The notes below the pieces were generated by a model, which did not search any database, had not been told where the DNA came from, and was given only the letters and a program-made list of their open reading frames with translations. A DNA stretch of 27,659 nt from CAZEUZ01 sp964515805 (lineage in GTDB: Bacteria > Pseudomonadota > Gammaproteobacteria > Pseudomonadales > Cellvibrionaceae). This document shows, piece by piece, positions 15,482-25,161 of the stretch. A program made the position numbers and the translations under genes. The first letter of the stretch is position 1. Each line of letters opens with the position of its first letter. The stretch is taken from assembly GCA_964515805.1 (NCBI GenBank), contig CAZEUZ010000125.1, positions 1 to 27,659 on the forward strand, given 5' to 3'.

Positions 15482-17500
15482 TTAAATCTGATTCAACAGT
15501 GAAATCAACCCCTGCTCGTCGATAATTTGGACACCCAAGTCTTGAGCTTTATTGAGTTTCGAGCCTGATTTATCCCCGGCCACCAGATAGCTGGTTTTTT
15601 TGGAAACGCTGCCAGTCACCATTGCTCCCAACGCCTGCAATCTCGCTTTCGCCTTATCCCGTGACAGCGTGCTTAATGCGCCTGTTAGCACGAAAGTTTT
15701 ACCGCTTAAGGGTAATCGCGTTGTCGCCGCCTTGAATTCGGGCCAATGCACACCGACCGCTTGTAATTCGGCAATCACTTTTTGATTGTTGACTTGCCGG
15801 AAGAATTGAACGATAAATTCGGCGACTATCGGACCAATATCGTTGACCGCAACTAAAGCGTCTTCGTCGGCGGTCATTATAGCCTCTAGCGATCCAAAGG
15901 ACTCAACCAGATTTCGTGCAGTGGCCTCTCCTACCTCGCGAATCCCCAATGCATAAATAAGGCGCGGCAATGTCGTGGATTTGGATTTGTCAATCGCCTC
16001 GAGCACATTGGCGGCAGATTTCTGACCCATACGCTCCATGGACGCCAGTAGTTCCAGATTCAACTGATAAATATCAGCCACTGAATGAATATAGCCTAAA
16101 TCCACTAGCTGATCGGTTAACTTATCTCCCATGCCATCGATATCCATTGCTTTACGGGAAACGAAATGCTTGATCGCCTGTTTGCGTTGCGCACTGCAGA
16201 CCAATCCTCCACTACAACGAGCAATAACCTCATCAGAAGGAATCGTGATTGCTGATTCACAAACAGGGCAACGATCGGGAAAGATAACGGGCCTACGACT
16301 GCTCTGAAGCTGTTTATCGTCGACCACTGAGACAACCTTCGGAATTACATCACCTGCGCGACGAATGATCACATCGTCACCGACATGTAGATTCAAACGT
16401 TTGATCTCGTCGCGATTATGCAAACTAGCGTTGGTGACGGTAACGCCGCCGACAAACACCGGCTGTAATCTTGCTACAGGCGTCACGGCGCCTGTTCGCC
16501 CCACCTGAAATTCGACGTCGAGTAGCCGTGTCACTACTTCCTGAGCAGGGAATTTATAGGCAATCGCCCAACGAGGTGCACGGGCTATAAACCCCAACTT
16601 TGCTTGCAAGTCAATGCTGTTAACTTTAAACACGACGCCGTCAATGTCGTGAGCCAATTTATCGCGTTTTGCAATTAATTGCTGATGATAACTAACGCAA
16701 TCGTCAATGCTATTAGCAATGCTTATTTCTTTACTGATGCGAAAGCCCCAACGCGACAATATGTGCAAGATATCACTGTGACGTTCAGATAATTGCCCGC
16801 CTTTTACTAAACCGACACTATAAGCGCACATTTCCAATGGCCTTCGGGCAGTTATCTTGGCGTCAAGCTGGCGCAGACTACCTGCTGCAGCATTGCGCGG
16901 ATTGACAAATACTTTGGTGTTCTCTTTTCGCGCTGCTTCATTAAGGGCTTCAAACCCTACTTTCGGCATATAGATTTCACCACGCACTTCCAGTAATGTA
17001 GGGTGATTGTTACCCTGTAATTTCAAGGGAATCGATTTAATGGTGCGCACGTTTTGAGTGATATCTTCACCGATGCTGCCATCTCCACGGGTGGCGCCGC
17101 GCACTAGCAAACCACTTTCATAGAGTAAGCTAACGGCGATGCCATCCAACTTAGGTTCACAAGCATACTCTATCGGCTCATTGTGTTTCAGACGCTCTCT
17201 GATGCGCCGATCAAACGCCTGTATTTCCTCCTCATTAAAGGCATTGTCCAACGACAACATAGGTAATTCATGGGTAACCTGAGTAAATTCAGCCAGTGGC
17301 TGAACACCAACGCGCTGTGAAGGAGAATCGGAAGTAATGAGTTCAGGGTGTTGTGCTTCTAATTGTTGCAGTTGTCGCAACAATTTATCGTATTCGATAT
17401 CAGGTATCTGTGGATCATCTAAAGCGTAATAGCGATAGTTGTGATAGTTGATGGTATCCCGTAATGTTTCTAGTTGTGCCGACACATCATGTAGGGTCAT
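15482..17500 (-). CDS. ligA: LigA, NAD-dependent DNA ligase
   Basis: The essential replicative ligase that seals nicks using NAD+. At 672 residues it is standard length. The N-terminal domain Ia has YHNYRYYALDDPQIPDIEYD. The adenylated lysine is K117 in CEPKLDGIA. An OB fold follows, then a four-Cys zinc finger (CPVC...CSGGLVC), helix-hairpin-helix motifs, and a C-terminal BRCT domain (LSGKTFVLTGALSTLSRDKA). ATG 17500 fits the family; an upstream TTG (17527) would add nine residues. It follows pyrD by 30 bases instead of the smc-zipA-ligA order usual in gammaproteobacteria. Confidence 0.97.
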   Translation of the reverse strand: MTLHDVSAQLETLRDTINYHNYRYYALDDPQIPDIEYDKLLRQLQQLEAQHPELITSDSPSQRVGVQPLAEFTQVTHELPMLSLDNAFNEEEIQAFDRRIRERLKHNEPIEYACEPKLDGIAVSLLYESGLLVRGATRGDGSIGEDITQNVRTIKSIPLKLQGNNHPTLLEVRGEIYMPKVGFEALNEAARKENTKVFVNPRNAAAGSLRQLDAKITARRPLEMCAYSVGLVKGGQLSERHSDILHILSRWGFRISKEISIANSIDDCVSYHQQLIAKRDKLAHDIDGVVFKVNSIDLQAKLGFIARAPRWAIAYKFPAQEVVTRLLDVEFQVGRTGAVTPVARLQPVFVGGVTVTNASLHNRDEIKRLNLHVGDDVIIRRAGDVIPKVVSVVDDKQLQSSRRPVIFPDRCPVCESAITIPSDEVIARCSGGLVCSAQRKQAIKHFVSRKAMDIDGMGDKLTDQLVDLGYIHSVADIYQLNLELLASMERMGQKSAANVLEAIDKSKSTTLPRLIYALGIREVGEATARNLVESFGSLEAIMTADEDALVAVNDIGPIVAEFIVQFFRQVNNQKVIAELQAVGVHWPEFKAATTRLPLSGKTFVLTGALSTLSRDKAKARLQALGAMVTGSVSKKTSYLVAGDKSGSKLNKAQDLGVQIIDEQGLISLLNQI

Positions 17501-17530
17501 TAGTGGATACTTCTCTCTGCACAGCAAATT

Positions 17531-18550
17531 CTATGACGTCGACTTTAACGCCCTAGCAGCTTCGGTAATCAAGCTGGGGCCACGATAAATTAAACCAGTA
17601 TATAACTGGACTAAATCCGCTCCTGCGTTAAGCTTTTCAACAGCGTCTGCGCCGGAACAAATGCCACCGACACCGATAATGGGTAACTTATCACCGACCT
17701 CGCGACGAAGTTGACGAATTACATGATTGGATAACTGTTGTAAAGGTCTACCACTGAGGCCGCCTTGTTCATTGGCCAACCTATCCTTAGCCACCGAGTT
17801 GCGATTAAGTGTGGTATTAGTGGCAATAATGCCGTCGATATCGTTGTCGAGTATAGATTGTGCTATCCAGCCTATTTCATCGTCATTAAGATCAGGTGCG
17901 ATTTTCACCACAATGGGAACATAACGGTCAAACTGCAATTCCAACTGTTGTTGTCGAGTTTTTAGACCGGCCAACAAATACTTCAAATTATCTCCATGCT
18001 GTAATTGACGAAGACCCGGTGTGTTGGGTGAAGAAATGTTGACAGCAATATAATCCGCATAGGGATAGATCGCAGACATTGCTAGAGAATAGTCGTCCAG
18101 TGCCTGTTCTTCATTCGTTTGCTTATTTTTACCAATATTGATGCCCAATACACCTTTGAACGGGTGCTTTTTGACCTGTTCAACCAGGTAATCAGCACCT
18201 TTATTGTTGAAGCCCATACGGTTGATAACGGCATCGTAATCAGGCAATCGATACAACCTTGGCCGAGGGTTCCCAGGTTGTGGTTTAGGCGTCACGGTAC
18301 CAATTTCAACGAAGCCGAAACCTAGCTTTCCCAATGCATTAAAGTAATCGCCGTTTTTATCCAAACCGGCCGACAAACCCACTCGATTGGGAAATTCAAG
18401 ACCCATTATTGATACAGGGTCATCAACTTTTATTGATGAGAACAACGGCAGCACACCCAAACGGTCTACAGTTGATAACATGGATAGAGAAACGTTATGG
18501 GCAGTTTCAGGATCGAGTAGAAAAAGTAATTTTCGGGTCAGTGAATACAT
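17531..18550 (-). CDS. pyrD: PyrD, class 2 dihydroorotate dehydrogenase (quinone)
   Basis: A peripheral inner-membrane flavoenzyme that oxidises dihydroorotate to orotate with quinone, in pyrimidine synthesis. At 339 residues it includes the N-terminal membrane-associating helices (LTRKLLFLLDPETAH) that define class 2. FMN and catalytic blocks are NRVGLSAGLDKNG, NRMGFNNKG, NISSPNTPGLR with the catalytic serine at 173/174, IATNTT and IIGVGGICSG. The start is ATG 18550, 21 bases after the gdhB stop. The usual rmf neighbour is absent. It is the middle gene of an apparent gdhB-pyrD-ligA operon. Confidence 0.97.
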   Translation of the reverse strand: MYSLTRKLLFLLDPETAHNVSLSMLSTVDRLGVLPLFSSIKVDDPVSIMGLEFPNRVGLSAGLDKNGDYFNALGKLGFGFVEIGTVTPKPQPGNPRPRLYRLPDYDAVINRMGFNNKGADYLVEQVKKHPFKGVLGINIGKNKQTNEEQALDDYSLAMSAIYPYADYIAVNISSPNTPGLRQLQHGDNLKYLLAGLKTRQQQLELQFDRYVPIVVKIAPDLNDDEIGWIAQSILDNDIDGIIATNTTLNRNSVAKDRLANEQGGLSGRPLQQLSNHVIRQLRREVGDKLPIIGVGGICSGADAVEKLNAGADLVQLYTGLIYRGPSLITEAARALKSTS

Positions 18551-18571
18551 ATTGATGACGCTGGATGCTTA

Positions 18572-21500
18572 TTAACCACTCACTTCGCAAACGACGCTAT
18601 CATCTGCCAAAGACTGACAGTTTTCTGTTGCTTTGGTTAGCTCATTCAACTCCCGAATAGCCACGGAAAACATAGAATAATCGATTTCCTTCGCTGTTTT
18701 TAGACCGTGTAATATCAAATTCCAGCGAGCCAGTAAGCTGTCATGTTGTTGTTCCCACAAGCTATAAATTCGCTGAAGATCACGGTGAGTACCTGCCAAC
18801 CGCAGTATGGCGACACAGAGGCGGCGCAATTGACCATCGAGATCATCGATAAATGTCTCTCTGGCTATTGCATGCCAAAGGCTTTTTACTCCTACACCGG
18901 AAACCGAATGGGCAAACCAATAGACACCTAATTTGTCTCCCAACATATGGTGCAGAATGAGGGTTCTTTTAATGGAAACATTAGAAATTTTAACCGCCTC
19001 AGCAATTCCCAGTCCGGAAAACAAGCGGATTGGCATGACAATCGCGTTAGCAATATCTTTTTTAAATCCGAGAGAACAGTAATACTCGTAATCTTGCTGC
19101 CATTGCTGTTGTTCTTCATCGTCGATAACCGTGGGCATCAAATTGATTATTGATCTAACCGTGCTCTTAAAGAAATTTATCTCTACCGATGGGTCGAGAT
19201 CATGGCGTCGATTGCGCAAAAACCAACGTGTTCCACGACGCACCCGGCGCATCACATTGAATAACAATTTCATTTGCTCTTCAGCAGGAATCTGATAATC
19301 CAATGCATCGATTTGCTCGCGGAACTCATCGAGCCGGAATATGTCGCGAGCAACCACGTAGGCGGTCGCAATGGCAGGAATGTCATCACCTGTCGTTTCC
19401 ATCAACCGGGAACAAAATGTGATACCCATAGTATTGACCATATCGTTGGCAATTTGAGTAGCAACTATTTCCTTGCGCAGAATATGTTCGTCAATACTGT
19501 CTTTATACTTCTTCTGCAAGCGCTTTGGAAACTCTTGCTCGACACTCTGTGCCAAGTAAGCATTATCGGCAATGGAGTCCACTGCCAACTCCTCTTTCAA
19601 CTTCACTTTTACATAGGAAGTCAATACCGACAATTCGGGACGAGTCAGCGTTTTATCTTTGGCGATTCTCTCGACAATCTCATCATCGGTGGGGATATAT
19701 TCCAATGCACGATTTAAACGCCCTTCGTCTTCCAACGAATTGATCAAACGACGGTATTCACCGATGCGGGAGGTCACTTCCATCTGTGCGACACTGATGG
19801 CCTGTGTCTGTCGGTAATTATTGCTCAATACCATACTGGCCACATCATTGGTCATATTGGCCAATAATCGGTTGCGCTGCGTTTCAGTCAATTCACCTTG
19901 GCCTATAATGTCATTGAGTAGAATTTTGATATTGACTTCATGATCTGAACAGTCTACTCCAGCGGCGTTATCGATAAAATCCGTATTACAGGCGCCGCCA
20001 TTCAGACAGTATTCAATACGACCCAGTTGCGTGAGACCAAGATTGCCGCCTTCACCAAACACTTGGCATCTCAGTTCATCTCCATTAACCCGCAATGAAT
20101 CGTTAGCCTTATCACCGACGTCCGCGTGAGTTTCGTGCGATGATTTAACATAAGTCCCGATACCACCGTTCCAAATTAAATCAACAGGCGACTTTAATAA
20201 AGCATTAATTAGGTCATTGGGCGTCATTCGAGACCCTTTGATATCGAAACACGCTCGCATTTCTTGAGTAATCACGATAGATTTTGCCTGCCTAGAAAAA
20301 ACGCCTCCTCCCTGTGAAATAATCTTTTTGTTGTAGTCGTTCCAGCCTAATTGTGGCGATTCAAATAGACGTTTGCGTTCAATAAAACTCTGGGCAGGAT
20401 CCGGGTCTGGATCGATAAAAATGTGCAAGTGGTTAAATGCAGCCACTAGACGAATATGCTCTGACAGCAGCATGCCATTACCGAAGACATCGCCGGACAT
20501 ATCACCAATACCAATGACGGTAAAGTCCTCCTGCTGAATATTAATAGCTTTTTCTCTAAAGTGGCGTTGCACTGACACCCAAGCACCTCTCGCGGTAATA
20601 CCCATCTTTTTGTGGTCGTATCCCTGACTGCCACCGGAGGCGAAGGCATCGCCCATCCAGTAGCCATATTCGAGTGCAATTTCATTGGCGATATCGGAAA
20701 AAGTGGCGGTACCCTTATCGGCAGCTACGACCAAATAAGGGTCGTCATCATCCAATCGCACGACTTCTAATGGGGGAATAATTTCACCCATTTGCAAGTT
20801 ATCGGTAATATCTAACAAGCCTTTGATAAATATTTTGTAGCAGGCGATACCCTCTTTTATGAATGCATCGCGTCCTTGATCGATAGAGGCTTTTTTGGCA
20901 ACAAATCCACCCTTCGCTCCACTGGGGACAATCACTGAATTTTTAACCTGCTGTGCCTTGACCAGACCTAACACTTCCGTACGATAATCTTCTGACCGGT
21001 CGGACCATCGCAACCCACCACGCGCCACTCTACCGCCTCTCAGATGTACACCTTCCACTAGAGGAGAATAGACAAAAATTTCGTAAAGAGGCCGCGGTTC
21101 AGGTATATCCGCTATATTTTTGGGGCTGAATTTAAACGACATGTAGGATTTTTCATTGCCGTCGATTTTCTGATAATAATTGGTTCTCAACGTACCTTTG
21201 ATGAAATCCAGATAACGATTGATAATGCGGTCGTCATTTAAATTTTCGACTTCATCTAACTGTAGAGAGATATTTTCGATTAGCTTATCTACCTGTTTGT
21301 GACTATTTTCGGTCTGTAAATCTGGATCAAATAATGAATGAAACAACGCCACTAAATTCTTGGTAATATCGGGATAATTAATCAACGCATTTGCTATCGC
21401 AGAATGGCTAAAAGGAAACACTGTCTGCTTCATGTAGACGGCATAAGCCCTCAACAAAGTGATCTCGCGCCAATGCAGTTGTGCCGACAGGGTCAAGCCA

Positions 21501-23446
21501 TTGAAATCATCGCTCTCTGCATAACCCTGCCATATTTTTATAAAAGACTGTTCAAATAAACCGCGACTTTCACTGGCATCGATATTCCTTTTGGAGCGGC
21601 TCTCAAGGGAAAAATCGTGCATCCATACAGTATCGTTATCTTTTCTGATTTTATAGGGATGTTCTCCGACCACGGTTAACCCCATATACTCGAGTACCGG
21701 TATAACATCTGACAATCTTAATACTTTTCCCCAATGAAAAATTTTAAAGTGCAGAATGGATTCTGCATCTGAATTCGACTGCACAAAATGCATAGCCAGT
21801 GGATTATCCGGACTAATCTCCCTGATCAGGTTGATATCTTCAACGGCAGTATGCACATCAAAATTTTCACGGTAAGAACTGGAAAATGCATGTTGATAGT
21901 TCTTGAATATTTCCCTGCCTTTTCTAACTCCATGAAATTGTTTCAGTGCATCGAAAAGATTATCACGCCAAGAACGGGTAAGCTCTATGACCTGTTGTTG
22001 CAGTTGATTAATATCCCATGTCTTATGCGCATCCGGTTCCAATCTGAATATCATATAGGTTCTTACCAAAATGGACTCAGAAAAGTGAGTGTAAAACTCA
22101 ACAGATTGAGCGCCTAAAATCTCACTGACCAAATTGGTCACCTGCAGACGCATTTCCGAAGAATAGATATCCCGAGGTATATAAACCAAGGTGCTGACGA
22201 AATAACCATTGGGATCTTTCCGCATAAACAAACGAACTTGATAACGCTCGTTAATATGTGCGATCGATGTTGTTGTGGCATACAGCTCATCGGTATTACT
22301 TTGGAACAATTCATCTCTGGGGAAGGTCTCAAAGACTTGTTGTAGCACCTTGCCTTCATAGCTATTGGGTGACAACTGGCTCTTTTTGAAAACCTGCGCC
22401 ACCTTTTGACGCACAATGGGTATACTATCGGTACTGTCTCGGTATACCCTTGCGGTATAGAGCCCAAGTAAGTGATGCTCGCCACAGACTTTACCGTTTT
22501 CGTTGTAATGCCTGATAACAATGTGATCGGGATAAGCATGCCTATGAACGCGAGAGCGGATAAACGATTTACTAAACGTCAACACACCTTTGTTATGGTT
22601 TATGTCGGGAATAAAATTACTGATGTTTTCCGAATCAGAGAGTAATCCCAATGCCTCTTCCAGTTGAGAGCTTCCCAGCTTTAAATCTACGGTGTAATAG
22701 GCATAACCGAAAAAAATAAAGCTATTGCGTTTTAGCCAATCAATAAAGCTGCGGTACTCTTCTATATGAGCCAGCTTGTCGATTTTAGTGGCATGAATCA
22801 GGCCATGGGTGATCAAATTCAAGCGTGCTAGAATCGTTTTATAATCTTTGATAACTAATCTGACATCGGCAAGAACGTCCTCGATCAACTGAATAATATC
22901 GACGTAAGCATCGTTCTGCTGTACTTGACGGGTTATCTCAAAGTACATCACCGCTTCATTATCGGCAATTAACGACTCTTCATCAGCAGCGCCACTTACC
23001 GATGCAGAAAGATGAAGGGCTTGAAGCGTACCCTCTTCATCCCGTTTGGTGGTGATAACAGAGCTTTTTAACGTATGAATTTCAACGCCGTAATTTATTA
23101 ACGCCAGACGGATTGAATCCACTAAAAACGGTATATCGCGGTGGATGACGATAATCACCGTATTGTCCGATTGCCACCCATCTTTTTTCAGTGCAGGGTT
23201 GAATACTTTTATTTTGGGAGTATCTCCGGGGAAATGGTGCAATTCGTCAAAGCAATTATTCATCATGCCAAAGACGTCTTGAATATCTCGCTCAGCTAAC
23301 TCAGCCAATGGGAATTTGTCGAAGAATGCCTTTACAAAATGGAATAGTTTAACGGCTCTGTCATCATCAACTTCAGCATAGATTACCTGCTGTATTTGCT
23401 GATAAAAATCCTCTTTGCTACTGGTAACCACCAGACCCATACCCAT
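18572..23446 (-). CDS. gdhB: Large NAD-specific glutamate dehydrogenase (GDH180 type)
   Basis: Oxidatively deaminates glutamate to 2-oxoglutarate, feeding amino acids into the TCA cycle. At 1,624 residues it belongs to the about 180-kDa class found in Pseudomonas and relatives, where arginine or glutamate catabolism is the usual role. The long N-terminal part holds ACT-like regulatory segments. The catalytic core shows GGLRWSDRSEDYRTEVLG, then SGAKGGFVAKK near residue 840 with the catalytic lysine, and later GIGDMSGDVFGNGML of the NAD-binding domain. The frame is uninterrupted. GAGGAG lies 6 bases from ATG 23446, better than a GTG at 23449 or ATG at 23440. It heads the unit with pyrD and ligA. 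Confidence 0.96.
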   Translation of the reverse strand: MGMGLVVTSSKEDFYQQIQQVIYAEVDDDRAVKLFHFVKAFFDKFPLAELAERDIQDVFGMMNNCFDELHHFPGDTPKIKVFNPALKKDGWQSDNTVIIVIHRDIPFLVDSIRLALINYGVEIHTLKSSVITTKRDEEGTLQALHLSASVSGAADEESLIADNEAVMYFEITRQVQQNDAYVDIIQLIEDVLADVRLVIKDYKTILARLNLITHGLIHATKIDKLAHIEEYRSFIDWLKRNSFIFFGYAYYTVDLKLGSSQLEEALGLLSDSENISNFIPDINHNKGVLTFSKSFIRSRVHRHAYPDHIVIRHYNENGKVCGEHHLLGLYTARVYRDSTDSIPIVRQKVAQVFKKSQLSPNSYEGKVLQQVFETFPRDELFQSNTDELYATTTSIAHINERYQVRLFMRKDPNGYFVSTLVYIPRDIYSSEMRLQVTNLVSEILGAQSVEFYTHFSESILVRTYMIFRLEPDAHKTWDINQLQQQVIELTRSWRDNLFDALKQFHGVRKGREIFKNYQHAFSSSYRENFDVHTAVEDINLIREISPDNPLAMHFVQSNSDAESILHFKIFHWGKVLRLSDVIPVLEYMGLTVVGEHPYKIRKDNDTVWMHDFSLESRSKRNIDASESRGLFEQSFIKIWQGYAESDDFNGLTLSAQLHWREITLLRAYAVYMKQTVFPFSHSAIANALINYPDITKNLVALFHSLFDPDLQTENSHKQVDKLIENISLQLDEVENLNDDRIINRYLDFIKGTLRTNYYQKIDGNEKSYMSFKFSPKNIADIPEPRPLYEIFVYSPLVEGVHLRGGRVARGGLRWSDRSEDYRTEVLGLVKAQQVKNSVIVPSGAKGGFVAKKASIDQGRDAFIKEGIACYKIFIKGLLDITDNLQMGEIIPPLEVVRLDDDDPYLVVAADKGTATFSDIANEIALEYGYWMGDAFASGGSQGYDHKKMGITARGAWVSVQRHFREKAINIQQEDFTVIGIGDMSGDVFGNGMLLSEHIRLVAAFNHLHIFIDPDPDPAQSFIERKRLFESPQLGWNDYNKKIISQGGGVFSRQAKSIVITQEMRACFDIKGSRMTPNDLINALLKSPVDLIWNGGIGTYVKSSHETHADVGDKANDSLRVNGDELRCQVFGEGGNLGLTQLGRIEYCLNGGACNTDFIDNAAGVDCSDHEVNIKILLNDIIGQGELTETQRNRLLANMTNDVASMVLSNNYRQTQAISVAQMEVTSRIGEYRRLINSLEDEGRLNRALEYIPTDDEIVERIAKDKTLTRPELSVLTSYVKVKLKEELAVDSIADNAYLAQSVEQEFPKRLQKKYKDSIDEHILRKEIVATQIANDMVNTMGITFCSRLMETTGDDIPAIATAYVVARDIFRLDEFREQIDALDYQIPAEEQMKLLFNVMRRVRRGTRWFLRNRRHDLDPSVEINFFKSTVRSIINLMPTVIDDEEQQQWQQDYEYYCSLGFKKDIANAIVMPIRLFSGLGIAEAVKISNVSIKRTLILHHMLGDKLGVYWFAHSVSGVGVKSLWHAIARETFIDDLDGQLRRLCVAILRLAGTHRDLQRIYSLWEQQHDSLLARWNLILHGLKTAKEIDYSMFSVAIRELNELTKATENCQSLADDSVVCEVSG

Positions 23447-23476
23447 CACTATCTCCTCAGTGGGATTGTCATTACT

Positions 23477-23503
23477 TTGATCGCTATACTTTTTATTTAT
23501 AAT
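23477..23503 (+). promoter_or_regulatory. Candidate promoter upstream of purB
   Basis: A perfect -10 TATAAT (23498-23503) has a TTGATC (23477-23482) 15 bases upstream, which is shorter than the optimal spacing. It lies about 230 bases from the purB ATG in the divergent region between gdhB and purB. Confidence 0.4.
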
Positions 23504-23738
23504 TTACTGTCTTGATAATTTACTTGCTAATCATGTTATTCGTTGCGACTTTACTGACTGCCTGTTTAGTTTATCGCTTGTTATCGCTCTATCTCGCAAT
23601 CGAATCGCCAATGGCTTACACTCTCAGCCCAAGTTCTTTCGAATTCTCAAATAGCAACCTTTTTGTCAACATTAATACTGATGATTTGAATGTTGTATTT
23701 TTTGCTTATTGTAAGGCATAAAATCAAGGTAAAAAACT

Positions 23739-25121
23739 ATGATATTGACTCCGTTAACGGCTATTTCACCACTCGATGGCCGCTATGCCGATAAAACTCA
23801 GCGCTATCGCAAAATATTCAGCGAGTACGGTTTCATTTACTACCGTGTCAAAGTGGAAATTCGATGGCTGCAACAACTGGCGCAACACCCGCAGATTACA
23901 GAAATTCCCTCTTTAAGTGACGAAGCCAATCAGTATCTCGAGCAAGTTTTAGAGCAGTTTAACGAACAACAAGCAGAGCGTGTTAAGGCGATCGAAAAAA
24001 CGACTAATCACGATGTAAAAGCCATTGAGTACTTTATCAAAGAACAGTTGATCCGGCACCCGGAATTAGCCAATATCAGTGAATTTGTGCACTTTGCCTG
24101 TACTTCAGAAGATATTAACAATTTAGCCTATGGGTTGATGTTAAAAAATGGTCAGCATCTTCTCTGTCAACACATTCATGACATCTTGAGCGCCATAGCA
24201 CAATTAGCTATCGATTACGCCGATGTCCCGATGTTGTCTCGAACTCATGGCCAGACAGCTTCACCGACTACCGTCGGCAAGGAGTTGGCGAATGTGGCGG
24301 CGCGTTTGCAACGCCAATTACATCTTGTTGAAACTGTTAAAATAATGGGCAAGTTTAATGGTGCTGTCGGTAACTATAACGCACACATAGCTGCTTATCC
24401 AGAAGTCGATTGGCAAACCAATACAAAAAATTTTGTCGAGCAATTGGGGCTGACATGTAATCACTACACGACCCAAATTGAGCCACATGATTACAAGGCG
24501 GAACTGTTTGATGCAATCGCCCGCTGTAATACGATTATGATCGATTTTAATCGCGATATTTGGGGGTATATTTCACTCGGTTACTTCAGCCAGAAGATCG
24601 TCGACAAAGAAGTAGGTTCATCCACTATGCCCCACAAAGTCAATCCCATTGATTTTGAAAATTCAGAAGGAAACCTAGGTATTGCCAATGCGCTGTTTCA
24701 ACACCTGACAACTAAACTTCCCATCTCTCGATGGCAGCGTGATCTAACGGATTCTACTGTGCTGCGCAATATAGGTACCGGTTTCGGTTACTGTGCCATT
24801 GCCTACAGCTCTGTCGTCAAAGGTATCGGCAAACTGGAAATTAACCGCGAACAACTTGCGCAAGATTTAGATCAAAGCTGGGAGGTTTTAGCTGAAGCCA
24901 TACAAACAGTCATGCGTCGTTACCGCGTAGAAAAACCTTACGAAAAACTCAAAGCATTAACCCGCGGTCAAGCGATGACCGCTGAAATCATTCGAGAGTT
25001 TATCCATCAATTAGCCATTCCGGAAACTGCAAAAATATCGCTGTTGCAACTGACGCCCAGTAATTATTTAGGCAATGCCATTGAACAAGCAAAATACATT
25101 GAATCTCACCTTAAAAAATAA
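23739..25121 (+). CDS. purB: PurB, adenylosuccinate lyase
   Basis: Catalyses two steps of purine synthesis: splitting SAICAR to AICAR and adenylosuccinate to AMP. It is a homotetrameric cytoplasmic enzyme of the fumarase/aspartase superfamily. The 460 residues carry the family signature SSTMPHKVNPIDFE (294-307) with the catalytic serine at 294/295, and H170 in SRTHGQTASPTT. An N-terminal SPLDGRYADKT block is typical of the E. coli-type PurB. AAGG lies about 10 bases before ATG 23739. The hflD gene often found before purB is absent; pabB follows 40 bases downstream on the same strand. Confidence 0.97.
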   Translation: MILTPLTAISPLDGRYADKTQRYRKIFSEYGFIYYRVKVEIRWLQQLAQHPQITEIPSLSDEANQYLEQVLEQFNEQQAERVKAIEKTTNHDVKAIEYFIKEQLIRHPELANISEFVHFACTSEDINNLAYGLMLKNGQHLLCQHIHDILSAIAQLAIDYADVPMLSRTHGQTASPTTVGKELANVAARLQRQLHLVETVKIMGKFNGAVGNYNAHIAAYPEVDWQTNTKNFVEQLGLTCNHYTTQIEPHDYKAELFDAIARCNTIMIDFNRDIWGYISLGYFSQKIVDKEVGSSTMPHKVNPIDFENSEGNLGIANALFQHLTTKLPISRWQRDLTDSTVLRNIGTGFGYCAIAYSSVVKGIGKLEINREQLAQDLDQSWEVLAEAIQTVMRRYRVEKPYEKLKALTRGQAMTAEIIREFIHQLAIPETAKISLLQLTPSNYLGNAIEQAKYIESHLKK

Positions 25122-25161
25122 ATGATATTATTATTTTATCTATAGTTGCTTATTCAATAAG

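Noticed and set aside
23533..23721. A 62-codon frame with a hydrophobic N-terminus between gdhB and purB
   Set aside because: No ribosome-binding site, no recognisable similarity, and AT-rich intergenic composition; more likely chance.
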